This document shows positions 18,941-32,200 of a stretch of 64,000 bases of DNA, piece after piece (within the stretch, counting starts at the first letter, position 1; every line of letters starts with the position of its first letter). The translations under genes and the position numbers were made by a program. Source of the stretch: Clavelina lepadiformis (taxonomy: Eukaryota > Chordata > Ascidiacea > Aplousobranchia > Clavelinidae); the NCBI RefSeq assembly GCF_947623445.1, contig NC_135240.1, positions 26,040,001 through 26,104,000 on the forward strand, read 5' to 3'. The notes under the pieces are model-generated. The model did not search any database. It saw only the letters and a program-made list of their open reading frames with translations, and was not told the origin of the DNA.

Positions 18941-21900
18941 ATGATCACGAAATGCCTGAGAAGATATTATTCCCAAAACATGATAAAACGATACAAAGTG
19001 AAGGACATTTTTAAAGAGAAGCCTAGTAAAACGTCTGCTGTCGTACAGGTACAGGTGGAAAACAAAAATAGTTTTTCATCTCCTTTGTATACAAATAAAA
19101 GTACTGGTTACATTATTACAAGCAGAAAATAAGTGGAACAAAATCAGACTGCTGACTGGCCGGAGTGGAAAATGAGGCACTTGAACGCACGAGATTTGTC
19201 AGCGTGTACGCCGAGATTTTTATCTTCACGCCGATTCATAATAATTAAACAAAGAATTGAAACTTCAATGCACGCCATCACCACAAAATTTGCGTTTTTG
19301 CACGCACGATTTCTTGTCGAAAACTACCCTACGTTTCATTCGAGCTGACCGGTAATAATGATTTGTGATAATGACAAACTAAAAACTTCGCTGTTTTCTG
19401 ACCTAACACAAACTTTTTGATAGACGGCTATACCAAATGTTACAGTGCATTTTACACTGCGTGAGAATTAGAATTGTGTGCTGGAAACAAAGTTTGTGTG
19501 GAAAATTTTTCACGTACACTATAAACTTAACAGTCCACAAACAAAATAGTAATTTTTAATTAACCAGAATCTACAGTTATGTATTGGGTATCATCATTTT
19601 TCTGCAGGGCTGGATACGTTCAGTTCGCAAACACAAAAACAGATGTTTTGTGGACATAAATGATGGTTCGTCATTGGATTGTTTACAAGTTGTCATGAGG
19701 CCAGAAATATTTAAAAAGTAATATAATATTATGTAAAATTTTGTTTGTTATTTGGTCCATAGTTTTACTTGTTTTCGTTTGACTAGTTCTGATTTTTCAT
19801 ATGAATGATTAGAAGCGCTTATGAGCCATGAAAATTAATCTAAGTAAAATTATCATCAGTCTTTTCTTTTCAGTGGCATGAGCTACGGTGCTTCGATCAA
19901 GGCAGTCGGAGAGATTGTGGAAACAAATTTGAACAAAGCAAAGGTTGAGATGCATTGCGTTGAAGCTAAGTTGATAGGAACATGTGATGACGTGTGTATT
20001 TTGACTATTTTTGTTTTAACAAGCCACAGTCAGCTGAGTTAAACTTCATTCAATTTTTACCATCTTACATTTGAGCACAAAGTCATTTTTAACATGAAAC
20101 CAGCTCACAATAACTGTATTTTCAGTTTTTCGTGTTATTTCCCCAGACATTTCCCTTCCTAAAACATGCTGGACATGATGTACAGTACACCAGAACATTT
20201 CCACATCTTCGAATGAGAGAAGACGAAATGGCCGGTGTCCTTCGTGTGAGAAACTCACTTGAAATGCAGTTCCACAGATACTTTCAGGTTGTCAGAAGAG
20301 ATAAAATGCAACTTGGACAAAATATTATAAAGTCATACCTCGTTAATCCGGACCACTTTGTTTCGTCGTAAAATGTCGGTTTAGTGGGGTATCCGTATTA
20401 TCGGAAAGCGAAAAATCAATCAATCTTGCAAATGTAGCACCATGTTCAGAAAGCAGTAAGCACCTTACTCCAATTCAAAGTATGCGTATGCGTAACACTT
20501 TAAAGAGTGAAACTGCAACATTATTATGCGTAGATAATCGGTTATTGTGTTTGTCAACAAACTACTGTATCTAGGACAATCGTGAATCGTTTTTCTCCTC
20601 ACTCTTAATAATCCGGTTTATCGGATTTTATTGCTATTTGTTTAGCACATTTGTTCCAAAACTTTTGTGTCGGAGTCGGACAGCGGGGTTTCCGGATTAA
20701 AGGGGTAAAATGCATAGGAAGAAATCCGTTCCCGGCAGTATTATGTCGGATAACTGGGACCGGTTGTTCTGGGTTTCGGATTAACGAGGTCTCACTATAT
20801 TGATTTATGATCTAGAATATATTTTCAAGTATTTTGTAGTATCAATTTAAGATTATTCTATTACTCAACCAAGTAATGATTTGTATTTAGTAACTTACTG
20901 CTGTCATATTTCATAGTGAATCAAAGCAACAGTATTTAATAACAAATTATTTTTAGGATAATGGGTTTCTCCATGTTCACACCCCGGTTTTAACATCAAG
21001 CGATTGTGAAGGGGCTGGAGAAATGTTTTCTGTAACGTCAAACAAAACAATTGAAACATTTGATGAGGACAGTCACAATGAAAGTGATGTTGATCGAACC
21101 AATCAAAATAGCAAATCAGACACTGTAAATGATGTCACTCAAGACTTAAATGAGTATTCAGACAAACCTATAGCACAAAGCAAAGCTTTGCAAACTCAAC
21201 CTAAATCAGAAGCAAAATCAGAGTTTTTCGGTAATCCAATTTATTTAACTGTATCTGGTCAATTTCACCTTGAAGCTTGTGCTCTAGCATTAGGAGATGT
21301 CTACACGCTTAATTCGGCTTTTCGAGCTGAAACTGGCACATCTAAGAAACATTTAAGCGAATTCAAAATGCTTGAAGTTGAATTGGCATTTACTAAGGTA
21401 AGCCACATATTGCTTCTGTACTGTTATTGTGTCACTGTAGTGCAGTGGGCCCAGCTCATACGCAAACCTTTGAAAAGAAAATACCCGAAAAGTTTAAGCT
21501 TTTGAAACTTCTGTGTTAATATATCAAAGTTAATATCTTAGGTGCTTTCTGTTTTACATCTGACTTTATTTATTATATCACTGAAGTTGACAACGTTCTG
21601 TGATCATCAAAGTAAATAGTGTAATATTCATAATACCCTTTTGTGATACGGTGGAAACCGCACTGCTACAAATCAGAATTCATAATCTGATTTCTTTTGT
21701 AGCTTTTAAATGATCTTGTTGCCTAATTAGGGTCTTGATGACGTGATTCATTTAATTCAAGAAAGCACGAGGTCGGTTTTGCTTGACACCTACGAAAGTT
21801 GCTCGCGAGACATTGAAAACTTCACCATAAATTTACCCCCTGAGCATCAGAAAGCAGTTTTGGATGCAGCATGCAAAACATATGAAAGGTTTATTGCATT

Positions 21901-22852
21901 ACAACGCTATAACACATGGTTTTGTGTCATTACATCAATCCGCTATTAGTGCCAGGTTGGATATCGTTCAGCTGATCTTGCGTTGAATCTCTGACAGGAT
22001 TACTTACCACGAAGCGATCAATCTGTTGCAACAAAACTCAAAAGTTTTGAAAACTCCAGCGCCGCATTGGGGGGATGACATCAACTCTGAACATGAATCT
22101 TTTCTAACAAAGCATTGTGGGCAACTTCCGGTTTTCGTCACTGACTTTCCCGTGGAATCAAAGCCGTTCTATGCGTTTGCAAACCCAGACGAAATGACTG
22201 TAAGTTGTGGTAGTGTGCATCCGAGTATAGTTAATCTTTATACTGCAGTTAGTAATTAAGTCGATTTGAAAGCGCGTCCTGATTAGTTTCAGTAAAAGAA
22301 TAATACTAACATCGAGCAAGGTTAAAAATGTTGGGTCAAGTCTATCACCAGCTGGACTAAGAAGAGCAGCGTAATTACTTATGCACGGAAAAGATATGAG
22401 AACTTATTACGTTGTTGGGATTAATTAGGCTATTTTGAAGTTACTCTGAATGATTCGTAACGATTCGTTGATGAAACGTATTCTTTGACATACGCAAACG
22501 CGTCGGCCATTCCCTTTAGGGTAGGTTTTCTGACCGATATTAAAAAAGGCAGAATTTAACCAACACCAACATATGTTCACAGGTGGCGGCTGTGGACCTG
22601 ATTTTCCCGTTTTGCGGCGAGCTGTGTGGAGGCAGCGTTCGTGAGCACAGACTAGAATTATTACGCAACAAAATACACCGCCTGGGCCTGGGCGACAGCT
22701 ACGATTGGTACTTAGACTTGAGACGGTATGGAAACGCGCCACACGCTGGCTACGGTTTGGGTTTTGACCGACTGATTCGCTTCGTCCTTGGAATCAATAA
22801 CATTCGAGACGTGGTGCCATTTCCACGGGCAGTACGGTCGTGTCTTTTATAA
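18941..22852 (+). CDS. NARS2: Asparaginyl-tRNA synthetase, mitochondrial type
   Basis: Eight exons: 18941-19054, 19608-19717, 19874-19991, 20147-20287, 20957-21397, 21731-21888, 21998-22199 and 22583-22852; phases close throughout, giving 517 residues. The N-terminus is basic and Ser-containing ([17 protein letters not shown]), a plausible mitochondrial presequence. Next come the OB-fold anticodon-binding domain ([20 protein letters not shown]), the class II catalytic core (FLTVSGQ-type [11 protein letters not shown], motif 2 FRAETG, Asn-binding [13 protein letters not shown]) and motif 3 ([19 protein letters not shown]). It matches vertebrate NARS2 along its length and should charge tRNA-Asn in the mitochondrion. 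Exon 5 carries an insert of about 50 residues, rich in Asp, Ser, Asn and Lys, where the human protein has a short loop. A pogo-type miniature element lies in intron 4. AATAAA overlaps the stop codon. Confidence 0.95.
20326..20797. mobile_element. pogo/Tigger-type miniature element
   Basis: Inverted ends: CCTCGTTAATCCGGA on the left and TCGGATTAACGAGGTCTCACT on the right, with TA beside both. The interior has repeated GGATTA/TAATCCG pieces but no transposase frame. It sits in NARS2 intron 4. The CTCGTTAATCCG terminus is typical of pogo-like non-autonomous copies. Confidence 0.6.
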
Positions 22853-22856
22853 TAAA
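22851..22856 (+). terminator. Poly(A) signal fused to NARS2 stop codon
   Basis: The last codons read TTA TAA TAA A, so AATAAA shares two bases with the stop codon. A second AATAAA at about 22978 may be the one used. Confidence 0.5.
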
Positions 22857-23338
22857 CGAAGTGGATCATGTTTTTTATGCTAGTTTAGTCTATTAAAATT
22901 TAATCTTGTTTGCAAGGAAGTTTTCGATTGAAATGGCCTTGAAGGCAACCTACTCTCTTATAAGCTGTTTAGAGCTGAATAAAACAAAAGCAGCCATCGT
23001 TTCTCGACTTCTTTTGTGAGGACAACTCATTTGGGGATGTTAATGCATATTTAAAAATTTTTAATATAAAATGAAACGAAGTTAACCCCCATTGATATCG
23101 GTAACCGACGTCTGAAAGCACTAGACTGTGCTGTGACACAGAAGAGAACGCTATTAATAGCTGAGCGTGTATTGCAAAACTGGACGCTTTCAAATCAACA
23201 ACACAAGCATGCGGTGACTAATAATGCAGTCCCGGTATTTACTTATTACACATAAAAACGACAAAGACTTTGAAAAGTACAAATTTTTTGTTTACTCCGT
23301 TTATAACTCTATAACCCATTGAAAACAAACTTTTCATT
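22857..23338. other. Convergent intergenic NARS2/KCTD
   Basis: No gene seen. It should hold the 3' UTRs of the two converging genes, including AATAAA near 22978 on the plus strand. Confidence 0.6.
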
Positions 23339-25259
23339 TTAAAGCCTGCAAAATACGTACTCCATATAAGTTGTCCACTGCTTGTATTCCTCTTTTGATA
23401 GAGTCGGCATTGTTTTAGCGCCACTTGAGCAAGAGCTTACGAGTTCGAATCCTTTCTTGGCCAAAGTCTCGAAAGCGTATTCCAAGTAGTTGTGCTTGAG
23501 ATAATAGCGACATGTGTAGCCATCTAGCGGATATCTGGCCGGGTCCCTGCTGTCGTTGAGATCCTCTTGAAAAACCTTAAACGAAATTGAATATAATTGA
23601 TAAAGACGAAGTGTGAAATGTGACGATTGTACGTGGGCCCAACGCATAGCAATTACACCGTGAAATATCTTAATTGTGCGCCCTCTCGAGGAAACAAAAA
23701 TCGTTGATTAATTATATTATTATTCAAAGGTGTTTGGCAAGAATTCGAGCAGTTGTGAATGCGCCATATTTATGCGAGCGCGATTACTAAGACAATAGAT
23801 GTGTCTACGTGACGTCACAGGATACAACCGAAGCCTTAGCATAGCTACAAAGGACGTGACGTGACGGAAATTTGATCCAAGTGAGCCTTTCATTAGTTCT
23901 TGCTAAGGTCGGTTATGTACCGATTCAATGTTATGTTATGTTACGTAACGTTGTCGGACTTAAAAGCTGGCAGTTAGCCTTGATTTTAGGCCCCACATGA
24001 TCGGTGACCACAAAAAAGAGAACAATTAACTCGAAAAAGTTGGGATGTAAGGTCGATATCCTACATCTCGTATTACCACGTCACTATTATCAAAATTGTA
24101 GGCACCGACCACTCAATTCAAAGCATCTATAAAGACAAAAATTGAGTGCCTCTACCACCCGTACACAGTTTCACAGTTTCAACCCGTACCCGATTTTTCG
24201 GTTTTCATGCGCCAATGACATTCTCATATTTCCACGTTGCATAATGCTAGGCAATGACTCTGGGTTACGTAAAAAAGACCTTTTTTGACGAAGCAGCTAT
24301 TTTCGATTAATGGCAACACAAGATTGAAAGTCAAATTGTAGGGGAATTACCTCTTTGGCAACGTCGGATCTCCCAGATACAGTGATGCGAGTTATTTTGC
24401 GAAATTTGGCCAAGTCATTGGATGGGCCGTCTCTGGTCGCAGTATCAGCACCCCGATAACCGATTGTGATGAAATAAGGACCACCGTTTGAAAGCCGGTC
24501 AAGATTAGAATGTTCTGAGACTGATCGACTATTAATAATAACAATTGCTCACTATAAATATTTAAATGATTCAGAGAGTAACTTTGGTATTGGCTGTAGT
24601 GTAACGATACTAAACGTTTCCAATTACAAAAAAAACATTTTCAAAGTTGTGCCAAGTCAATCAGTTTTCTGCAAGTAGCCTATAGCTTCCACCTGATTGG
24701 TTTCATGAAGCGCAAGGGCGCTTTGTGCTGAGCTTCTTCCAGTACTTTGCATTCGAATAACTGCGCATGCGGAGAAAGAAAACATACGTGACTCAACCAC
24801 TTATTTGCAGCGCAAGTTACAGTTCGTACAAAATCTTAAATAAGTATCCCGGAGGCTTTCATCTGATTTTATTCACAGAAGTAGCTTGTTGAAACGGCTT
24901 TTACTTACCAATTCAACGAGATTGTGTAAACCGTAAAATTCCGCTTCTAATCGCAGCCTGAAACGGTCGGCAGGATGCGGTAGAAGCTTCGTTAACCAAG
25001 TTGGTTCGACGATCTCCGGTTGGCGAAGGTAGTCAAGAATGTAACGAAAACTCTGGGCATCTCTATCCAAGAATGGTCGATTGTTTGCATCTTTCAGAAT
25101 TGGAATCGAGTCGGAATCGTTGCCGGCAGATTGATGTAGAAACGAAACAACAGATCGAGCCAGTTTCGATTCGGGGTGTTTCCCGGTCAAAGTACTGAGA
25201 GCGGTGGAATACAGGTGGCCACCTACATTGATTTCCACAACGCTATCAACGTTGTTCAT
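23339..25259 (-). CDS. KCTD8/12/16-like BTB (T1) protein
   Basis: Exons on the minus strand: 25259-24909, 24514-24351 and 23575-23339. Exon 1 is a T1-type BTB domain (VVEINVGGHLYSTALSTL, FLDRDAQSFRYILDYLRQ, EAEFYGLHNLVEL). Exons 2 and 3 form the H1-type C-terminal domain (FITIGYRGAD, ARYPLDGYTCRYYLKHNYLE, ending YMEYVFCRL). This arrangement is that of KCTD8/12/16, auxiliary subunits that bind GABA-B receptors and G-beta-gamma at the plasma membrane. The ATG chosen is at 25259; no upstream in-frame ATG was found. Exon 1 ends on a codon boundary but exon 2 begins with two leftover bases, so a small exon is probably missing from this model or one base is wrong in the assembly. Confidence 0.87.
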
Positions 25260-26299
25260 TGTTTTCTGCAAGCCAAAGTCAACTGAATGGTGCTTAGGTG
25301 ATTCGAATTGCAGCTCGACTATCTACTATCTGATAAGTGATAAGTAAACAAACCGCTCTGACGAAACTTGATCAGTCTGCTGTATATGTACGCCGCTGCT
25401 CAACGTGGTAAAAGCGAGAACTAACGCAATGTATACGCAACCAGCTAACCTGTACGTGATTAGAAAAACAGCGACAGCATAGGCCTATACAGGTCCTGAA
25501 TACACGCGCACGCTCAGCCTGATTTCAGTTCCGGAAGTACGTAACAAATAAAAGCGATGATAGCCTTTTTCTAAACAGCGTTTACAAGCAAGGTGCCTTT
25601 TTCAGTCGTGAATCTCTTAAGATTTATTGATCCGTTGTCGCCGAAAAAGGTCAAGTGCGGTCATATACCCGTGATATGTCACCGTCAGGTTTGGACCTCA
25701 TTAATATTTGGAGATCAAGCAAGCGTCTAATCCGTCTTCGCCAGGTTAAATTAGGCCTTTATTGGCGGTTCACCATAAATAAACCAGTATCGAATGTTAC
25801 AATCTGTATTTGGAAGTTTGACGAAGATCGACCGAGATTTAAACGAATCTTCGTGTCTAATGACGTTATGCCTTTATACGATGATGTATGTAAACAAGAT
25901 TGATCAAAAAACGTCCAGACACGTATGTTGTAACTAATGGAACTGGGCATTAAATGCTGCTACCTTTCGTTAGCTATATACGCGGTATCACACATACTTG
26001 TAGTACTTTTAACTTATGTAATTCAATTATAACATTCACGGCGTCATATGTGATTTAAAATATCGAACAGATTATATAAAAAGGGAAACATACAGAATAT
26101 ATACACTGTTGAACTTTCAGCCCAGATATACTAAACGTTACAGCGCACCAATACAGCTAGATATAAGCAACCGTTGTAAGCTAATGTATTCGCTTTGTAA
26201 CAGAAATACTTTTTTAAGTTATGTAGCCTACAACATAGCGACTTATTGACGATGCTGTGCATTCCAAGAATATAGCTCACTCGTGCGAGTGCTGTCCAG
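25260..26299. other. Intergenic KCTD promoter side / Kelch-gene 3' side
   Basis: No gene recognised. Short frames on both strands near 25655-25950 overlap each other and carry no domain. Confidence 0.55.
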
Positions 26300-29200
26300 T
26301 CAAATAGCAACAACACAACAATGGTCTCGGGGCTCTTCCATGCGTGCTTCTATCGACCATTGATCAGTTGCTGGATCGTTAGACTCAATCGACACACGAT
26401 GTTCACTATGAAAAAGAAACAAGTTTCAGTCTCTAACGATTTTAATTAACTGTAGAAAACTCATGGACATGTTGCCGCAATTTTGTTTTTATTTTTGCTA
26501 TCGGAAATGCGATATCATTTCTTCATAATTTCCTATAATCAAGAAAGTCTTAACGTATTCACGGTCATTTAGTAAAGTTAACTTCATTAACGGCATACTG
26601 TGGGGTAGCTTGTGCAACTACCTAACTTTTAGCAAGGCATTCAACACTTCGTTAAACATGAAAGCATCTACAAAAGTGGTACTGTAGAGTGTTCTCAGTC
26701 AGTACATGTGGTAGACACACATCACATGTGCATAACAATGACAACAGAGGCCAAAAAGTGCAATACTAGGACAGAATTGGGTAAATGTGTGACAAATTTC
26801 CTCTACCTACCTTTTACCTAAAAGCAAACTTTTTAAAAGATCAACAATTTCTAAGAATTTTAACTATCTCCATTTACCCGCCAACGACAAATATTTTCGA
26901 ACCAACAACACAAGCACAATGATACTTTCTTGCTTCATTCATTGATGCAACCTGACACCAGGTGTCAGTCTTGGGGCTGTATTTTTCGACAACTGAAAGC
27001 GAGCAACCAGTTTTACAGTCTCTTCCCCCTACACAAGGTAACCAAAATTTCATCGCTATTTATATTCGTCCATATCTTTAAACTGTGACATTTTATGTAA
27101 TTTTTGTGATAACCCAGCACACTAATAAATAATAAATGATATTTATTTTATTAATTAATGATATTTTATTATTTTCATAAATAATAAAAAAGCATTAATT
27201 TTTGTTGTACACAAGTATATGTAAGTTGAAGTTGTTGTTATAAACAAGTTACTACAAACAATGATACATTGTACCTTCTTAACTATTTCAAATAGAATGA
27301 AAGTGTGTAATATAGTTATAATTACCAATTGCATAAATCTCATTATTTAAAGCAACAGCTGCTAAACATCCTCTGCCATGCGCCATAGAACAGACATACT
27401 TCCATCCAATTTCAATGTTTTCAAGATCAAAGCGTTGCATAGATGTTATGTCGGCAGAATGGTAGTCACCCATGGCGTAGAGGAATCCTGAAAACTCACA
27501 GATTTTACCGGTAACAATTACAGAGCAAGTAATTAATAATAACAACCTTATCACCAGTAATTAATACAAAACATTACAAGATTTGACATTTTTAAAGATG
27601 ACATTAACACAGAGATTTAATAAAAATATTTGTGTACTAACCCACTTTACAAAGCTTGCATTAATGTAATGTAAAAAAATTGCAATTAACATTAAAATAA
27701 GTTTGCACAGTACAATTAGCATTAAACCTTGACAGCTAACCAGACCAAAATTAAATCTGGTTAAGCTCATATTTTTCAGAAGGGTCCAACTGTTTTGTGA
27801 AATATCGAAATATTCTGTAGTTCCATCTCCATAATATCCTTCTACGACAAAGATTCGATCTAGATAACAGAGTATGTATTAAGAACAGTGAAATTTAAGT
27901 AAACTATATCAAAAAGAGAAAATGTTAGTGCAAAGTATCTCTAGTAAAAGACTTTTTTTATTCTATACAGAGCTGGGGTCCTTTGTTAGAAGTGATGCTC
28001 TTTTTTAAATCAGTTGGGAAACCATGAGCATGCTCTTTGCTAAAAGTTATCTGCTTGTTGCTCCTTTTTTGGCACAAACAATGTTGCGAACGCACAAAAT
28101 GGATTTTGTTTATTACAGCGATCTTCAGACATTTTATTAGCGCTAGTAATTTGCTTCATGTTGCTTACCTTTGCCTTTATTTTTGTAAGTTAACCGATAT
28201 ATGCTTTGAAAGTGAACAATACTAAATTAACGAACATAAGTACAGTATCTACAATTCTAGAAGGTTCTAAAAAACCATACTCTTATTTTAATCATTTGTG
28301 GCAGGTGTGACTAAAATAAAACTATTTAACATCAGATTCCTGAAATTGTCTAACATTTACAACAAATAATGATAATAATTAATTAATCAATTGGGCTACA
28401 GTTGACCACACGTTCTAGGCTGACAATGCAAATTTGCAACATACAAAATCCGTTTTTGTGAAAATATTTAGTTTATTTAATTGCCAAAAAGAGCAAGAGC
28501 ATGAGTGACAAAACGAGTGTGCTATTTTATAGAAAAGCGTAAGCATGAGTGACCCTCTATTTTTATAGGAAAGTGATCTTCTTTGTAAAAATACAGTTGC
28601 CCAGCTCTGAGTCTACAGATATATTAATTGATTAATTTGTTGATAAAGCTAATGCAGTCATACCACAGAACTCTGATTTCTAAAACGTTCTACTTTTCAA
28701 GCAACATGGTTTTGCTTGAAAAATCTTATCGATTTCAGTATTTGATTTCAAGTTATTTCAATTTAGCGACATTCAAGTTCCAAGATATCACTGTATATCT
28801 ATTTGTCTTAAATATAAATATTTTTCAATTAAAACATTAACATATGTAAAATTGTAAAAATACCAACCTCCATGGACTATTGCTGATGCACCTGACCGTT
28901 TTGCGCACATATCAGACAATTCAATCCATTTGTGTGGTTTTTTCAAATTTATTTTTTCCACTTTTCTACTGCCTCTAAATAACTCACCACCACCCATAAC
29001 ATAAACTGTGTTGTCTTTTTTTACAGCAGTTGCACTATGATGTTTGAAGTTCATATTCTTAAAAAAAAAAACTGTTATTTCAATTTACTAATCGCAGGTT
29101 ATTACACATCCATCAACAAAGTTTGGTTCAAACTTTTTGCCACCATTTTGATGTGATACTTTTTAAATTACAGCAATAACTTTGGTAATAATATAATTGC

Positions 29201-32200
29201 CTTAACTAGCGAGATTTTTAACCCAGAAGAGTGACCAATTAGGACAAACAAACTTCATTTCTCTCAAAAGCTCTAAAAATAAATACTTTTTAGACGTTCA
29301 GACATTTTTACCAAAACCAACAAATGTTCGACAAAAGCAACGCTTAGCGTGTTGCTATTGGCAAAACAAGTGTTACATGACACCTGCAGTTAAAAGTTGC
29401 AACAAACAGAATCATGTTGCTTAGCTGCTCACCAACAATAAAAAATGAATAATTAATTTAGTGTGAATTCAGTTTAAAACAAACTTCTCATCTGCTAGAT
29501 TCGACTTCGACAATATTTTTTTAAATAATATTACTAAACTTTAGGTGCTAACGAAGGCATGTGTGTTTGAAAAAAAAAGATCAACTTCTTTTATTCCCGA
29601 ATGTAGTAAAATCACCCAAAATACAATAACTCAAAAACCACGGCATGAGGCCTAATGTAATGTTGCATGTAAACTAAGCCTAAAACTACCTCATGTAAGA
29701 AATGACATAATTCACATATTTCTAGCTTCCGTTACATTGGCGCAAAGTCAAAAGTGGATTTTTTGGCCTAAAACACACATTTCCTCTTTTTCATGCCAAA
29801 TTTAATTTAAATTTTGCACCCCATGCTAAAAACAACAGCAACCATGCTCCCCTCTGATTGGTCTAAGCAAGATTTTTTACAGCTCTATGTAAGAATCTAA
29901 AAATAAACCAAGAAATCTTATTTGTTCAGATCTTATTTCATACACCTCCAGGAACAATTGAAAGGTCATGATTGAGGAATGCTTAACCTAACCTAACATA
30001 CTTAAAACCTAACACAAAGTTATTGGATAATTAATGTACTATATAGGGATGTCCAACCTTTTATTATAGTGGGCCGCATTGTCACTTGAAATAATTCAAT
30101 GGGCCACAGAACCTATTAAATTTCAAGAAAAATGGGTGCATAAAGTTCATACTTTTGGAGTGAAAATGACTAGCGGGCCGCACAAAAATCTCAGGCGGGC
30201 CGCAGGTTGGACATCCCTGTACTATGAACTTTAATTCTTACATGACCATTCAATATTGAAATAACTTTTGTTAACACCTGTGCTATTTCTACTGCTATGA
30301 TCTCACTATAATAGTTGTAAACTGAAAATTATACACTCACTGGAAATTTGGTCCATGTATCGTTGGCAATATTATATTTCGTAGCATTTATGCCTGAGTT
30401 CCAATCACCCAACACCAGTATCTCATTTGACATATTTTTAGATAAATACTTTGCTTCTGCATGAAAGAATATTTTATTAAACTGATTAAAGAAATGTATG
30501 CTAAAGATGTCAACACAAAATCCTTAAAAATTGTAAATAATTAATATAAAGTGTTTTTACTGGTTCTCAATCACCATAAACCTGCCAATTTACAGCAATA
30601 CACAATTATTAAAAGCATTAAACTTAAGTGCAAGTATAAGTGCCATTAATTATCTATCTACCTTTTCTTTCAGTGGATATATTAATTTTTGATAGTTGCT
30701 TGAATGTTAGCTGCAAAATATTCTGAGTGCATTCTAAGCTCCTTTTCACAAAGTCCTAAAACACATTTAGGTCACCACAAAGTGCATACTTACTTATATA
30801 TTGGTTTAGATTGCAACAGAAATTACATAAATTCCTAACAACAAAATGACCACTTTTCAATTAACCATCGATATAGTAAACGCATCATTTCTCTAAAGTA
30901 AAGGCATGCGTAAATTTAACACACCACTGTCAAAGTTGTGTGTTAAATTCGTTCTTACATTATACAAAATTTTTATTCTGGCTATTTGAAGAGGAATAAA
31001 TTACAAATGTTGCCAAGTTATCATGTCATTAACTAATATAATAACGGTATTATATATGACTCAGTTAATCCTTTACCAAAACCACTTGAACCATATTTTT
31101 GTGATTTTATAAATTTGAATGTGTGCAATAGTGACCATAACTGTCAACACAAGAAAACCCACCTCATTTTCAGATATATTTTGCAAAAATGCAAATGACA
31201 TCTCTCCAATGTCACAATATTTGAAGAGTTGTGGAAAGAACTTCTCTCTTTGGTCAGGTTTATGCTTTATCCAGCCAATGAGTGCTTTGTATTTTAACTC
31301 TGATGATATCTAAAAAAATTAATTACTACAATGTTTCATTTACAGAAAAAAATGTAATCATTTTGTATTGGGCGTAACAGACCTGCCAAAAGCGTCATAT
31401 CAAGGCGCAAATGCAAATGTCACAAACTTTATTTGAAAACAATGTTACTATTTGTGGAAGTGTCTGTTATGCTGCATGATGCTCCTAATTACACACTTTC
31501 CGACTGTTTCTTTGTAAGATTGCAACAACGTCATCATAATTAAGATCTTTAAATTGCTGTCCTTCAACAATCAAGGCAAAGCTGACATTAAAGAAATCTT
31601 CGGCCTTCTTCATAAGCTCTTCGTTGTTATACCTTGAACCATACATGCTAATGCTTAAGCAATTTCCAGGAGTCAAATTCTTTAACAGAAAATCGATGCA
31701 GCAGTCTTTGATGTCTGAGAAACACTCAATTAGCTAGAAAGCTTGAAAAAGTGCATAATTTATGATGTCCAACTGATGGAATACCTTACCAGGAATTTGC
31801 AGATATTCAGCAGTGTCCAAAAAGTCATAAACATTGTTATCATTCAGACTAATATCACCAGTGTATAAGTAGTTGATAACAGCTTCCATTATTGCAATAC
31901 TGACACCTTTCATGGTTGCCTTTCCATCATATTTTTCCTGCATCTAAGTAAACGAAATCAATACAATAACTTTGATAGACTAATAAATTGTGAATATTCT
32001 GTTAATTAAACAAATTGTTAGTAAATATATGTTACTTAATCATGTAAACATATTCACCTAAAAAAATCATACAAGCTATCAGAAAATAATTATTACAAAG
32101 TCAACGACGACTCACGTGAGTTGTGAAAACCTTTTTATAAAAATCTGAAAACACACCGATAACACATTTGTGCACAAGCCATTCCTGTTGCTCGATACAT

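Noticed and set aside
24603-24760. 68-nt candidate exon (TTATTCGAATGC to CCAATCAG, minus strand) for the KCTD gap
   Set aside because: It is open, but its length leaves the wrong phase for the next exon.
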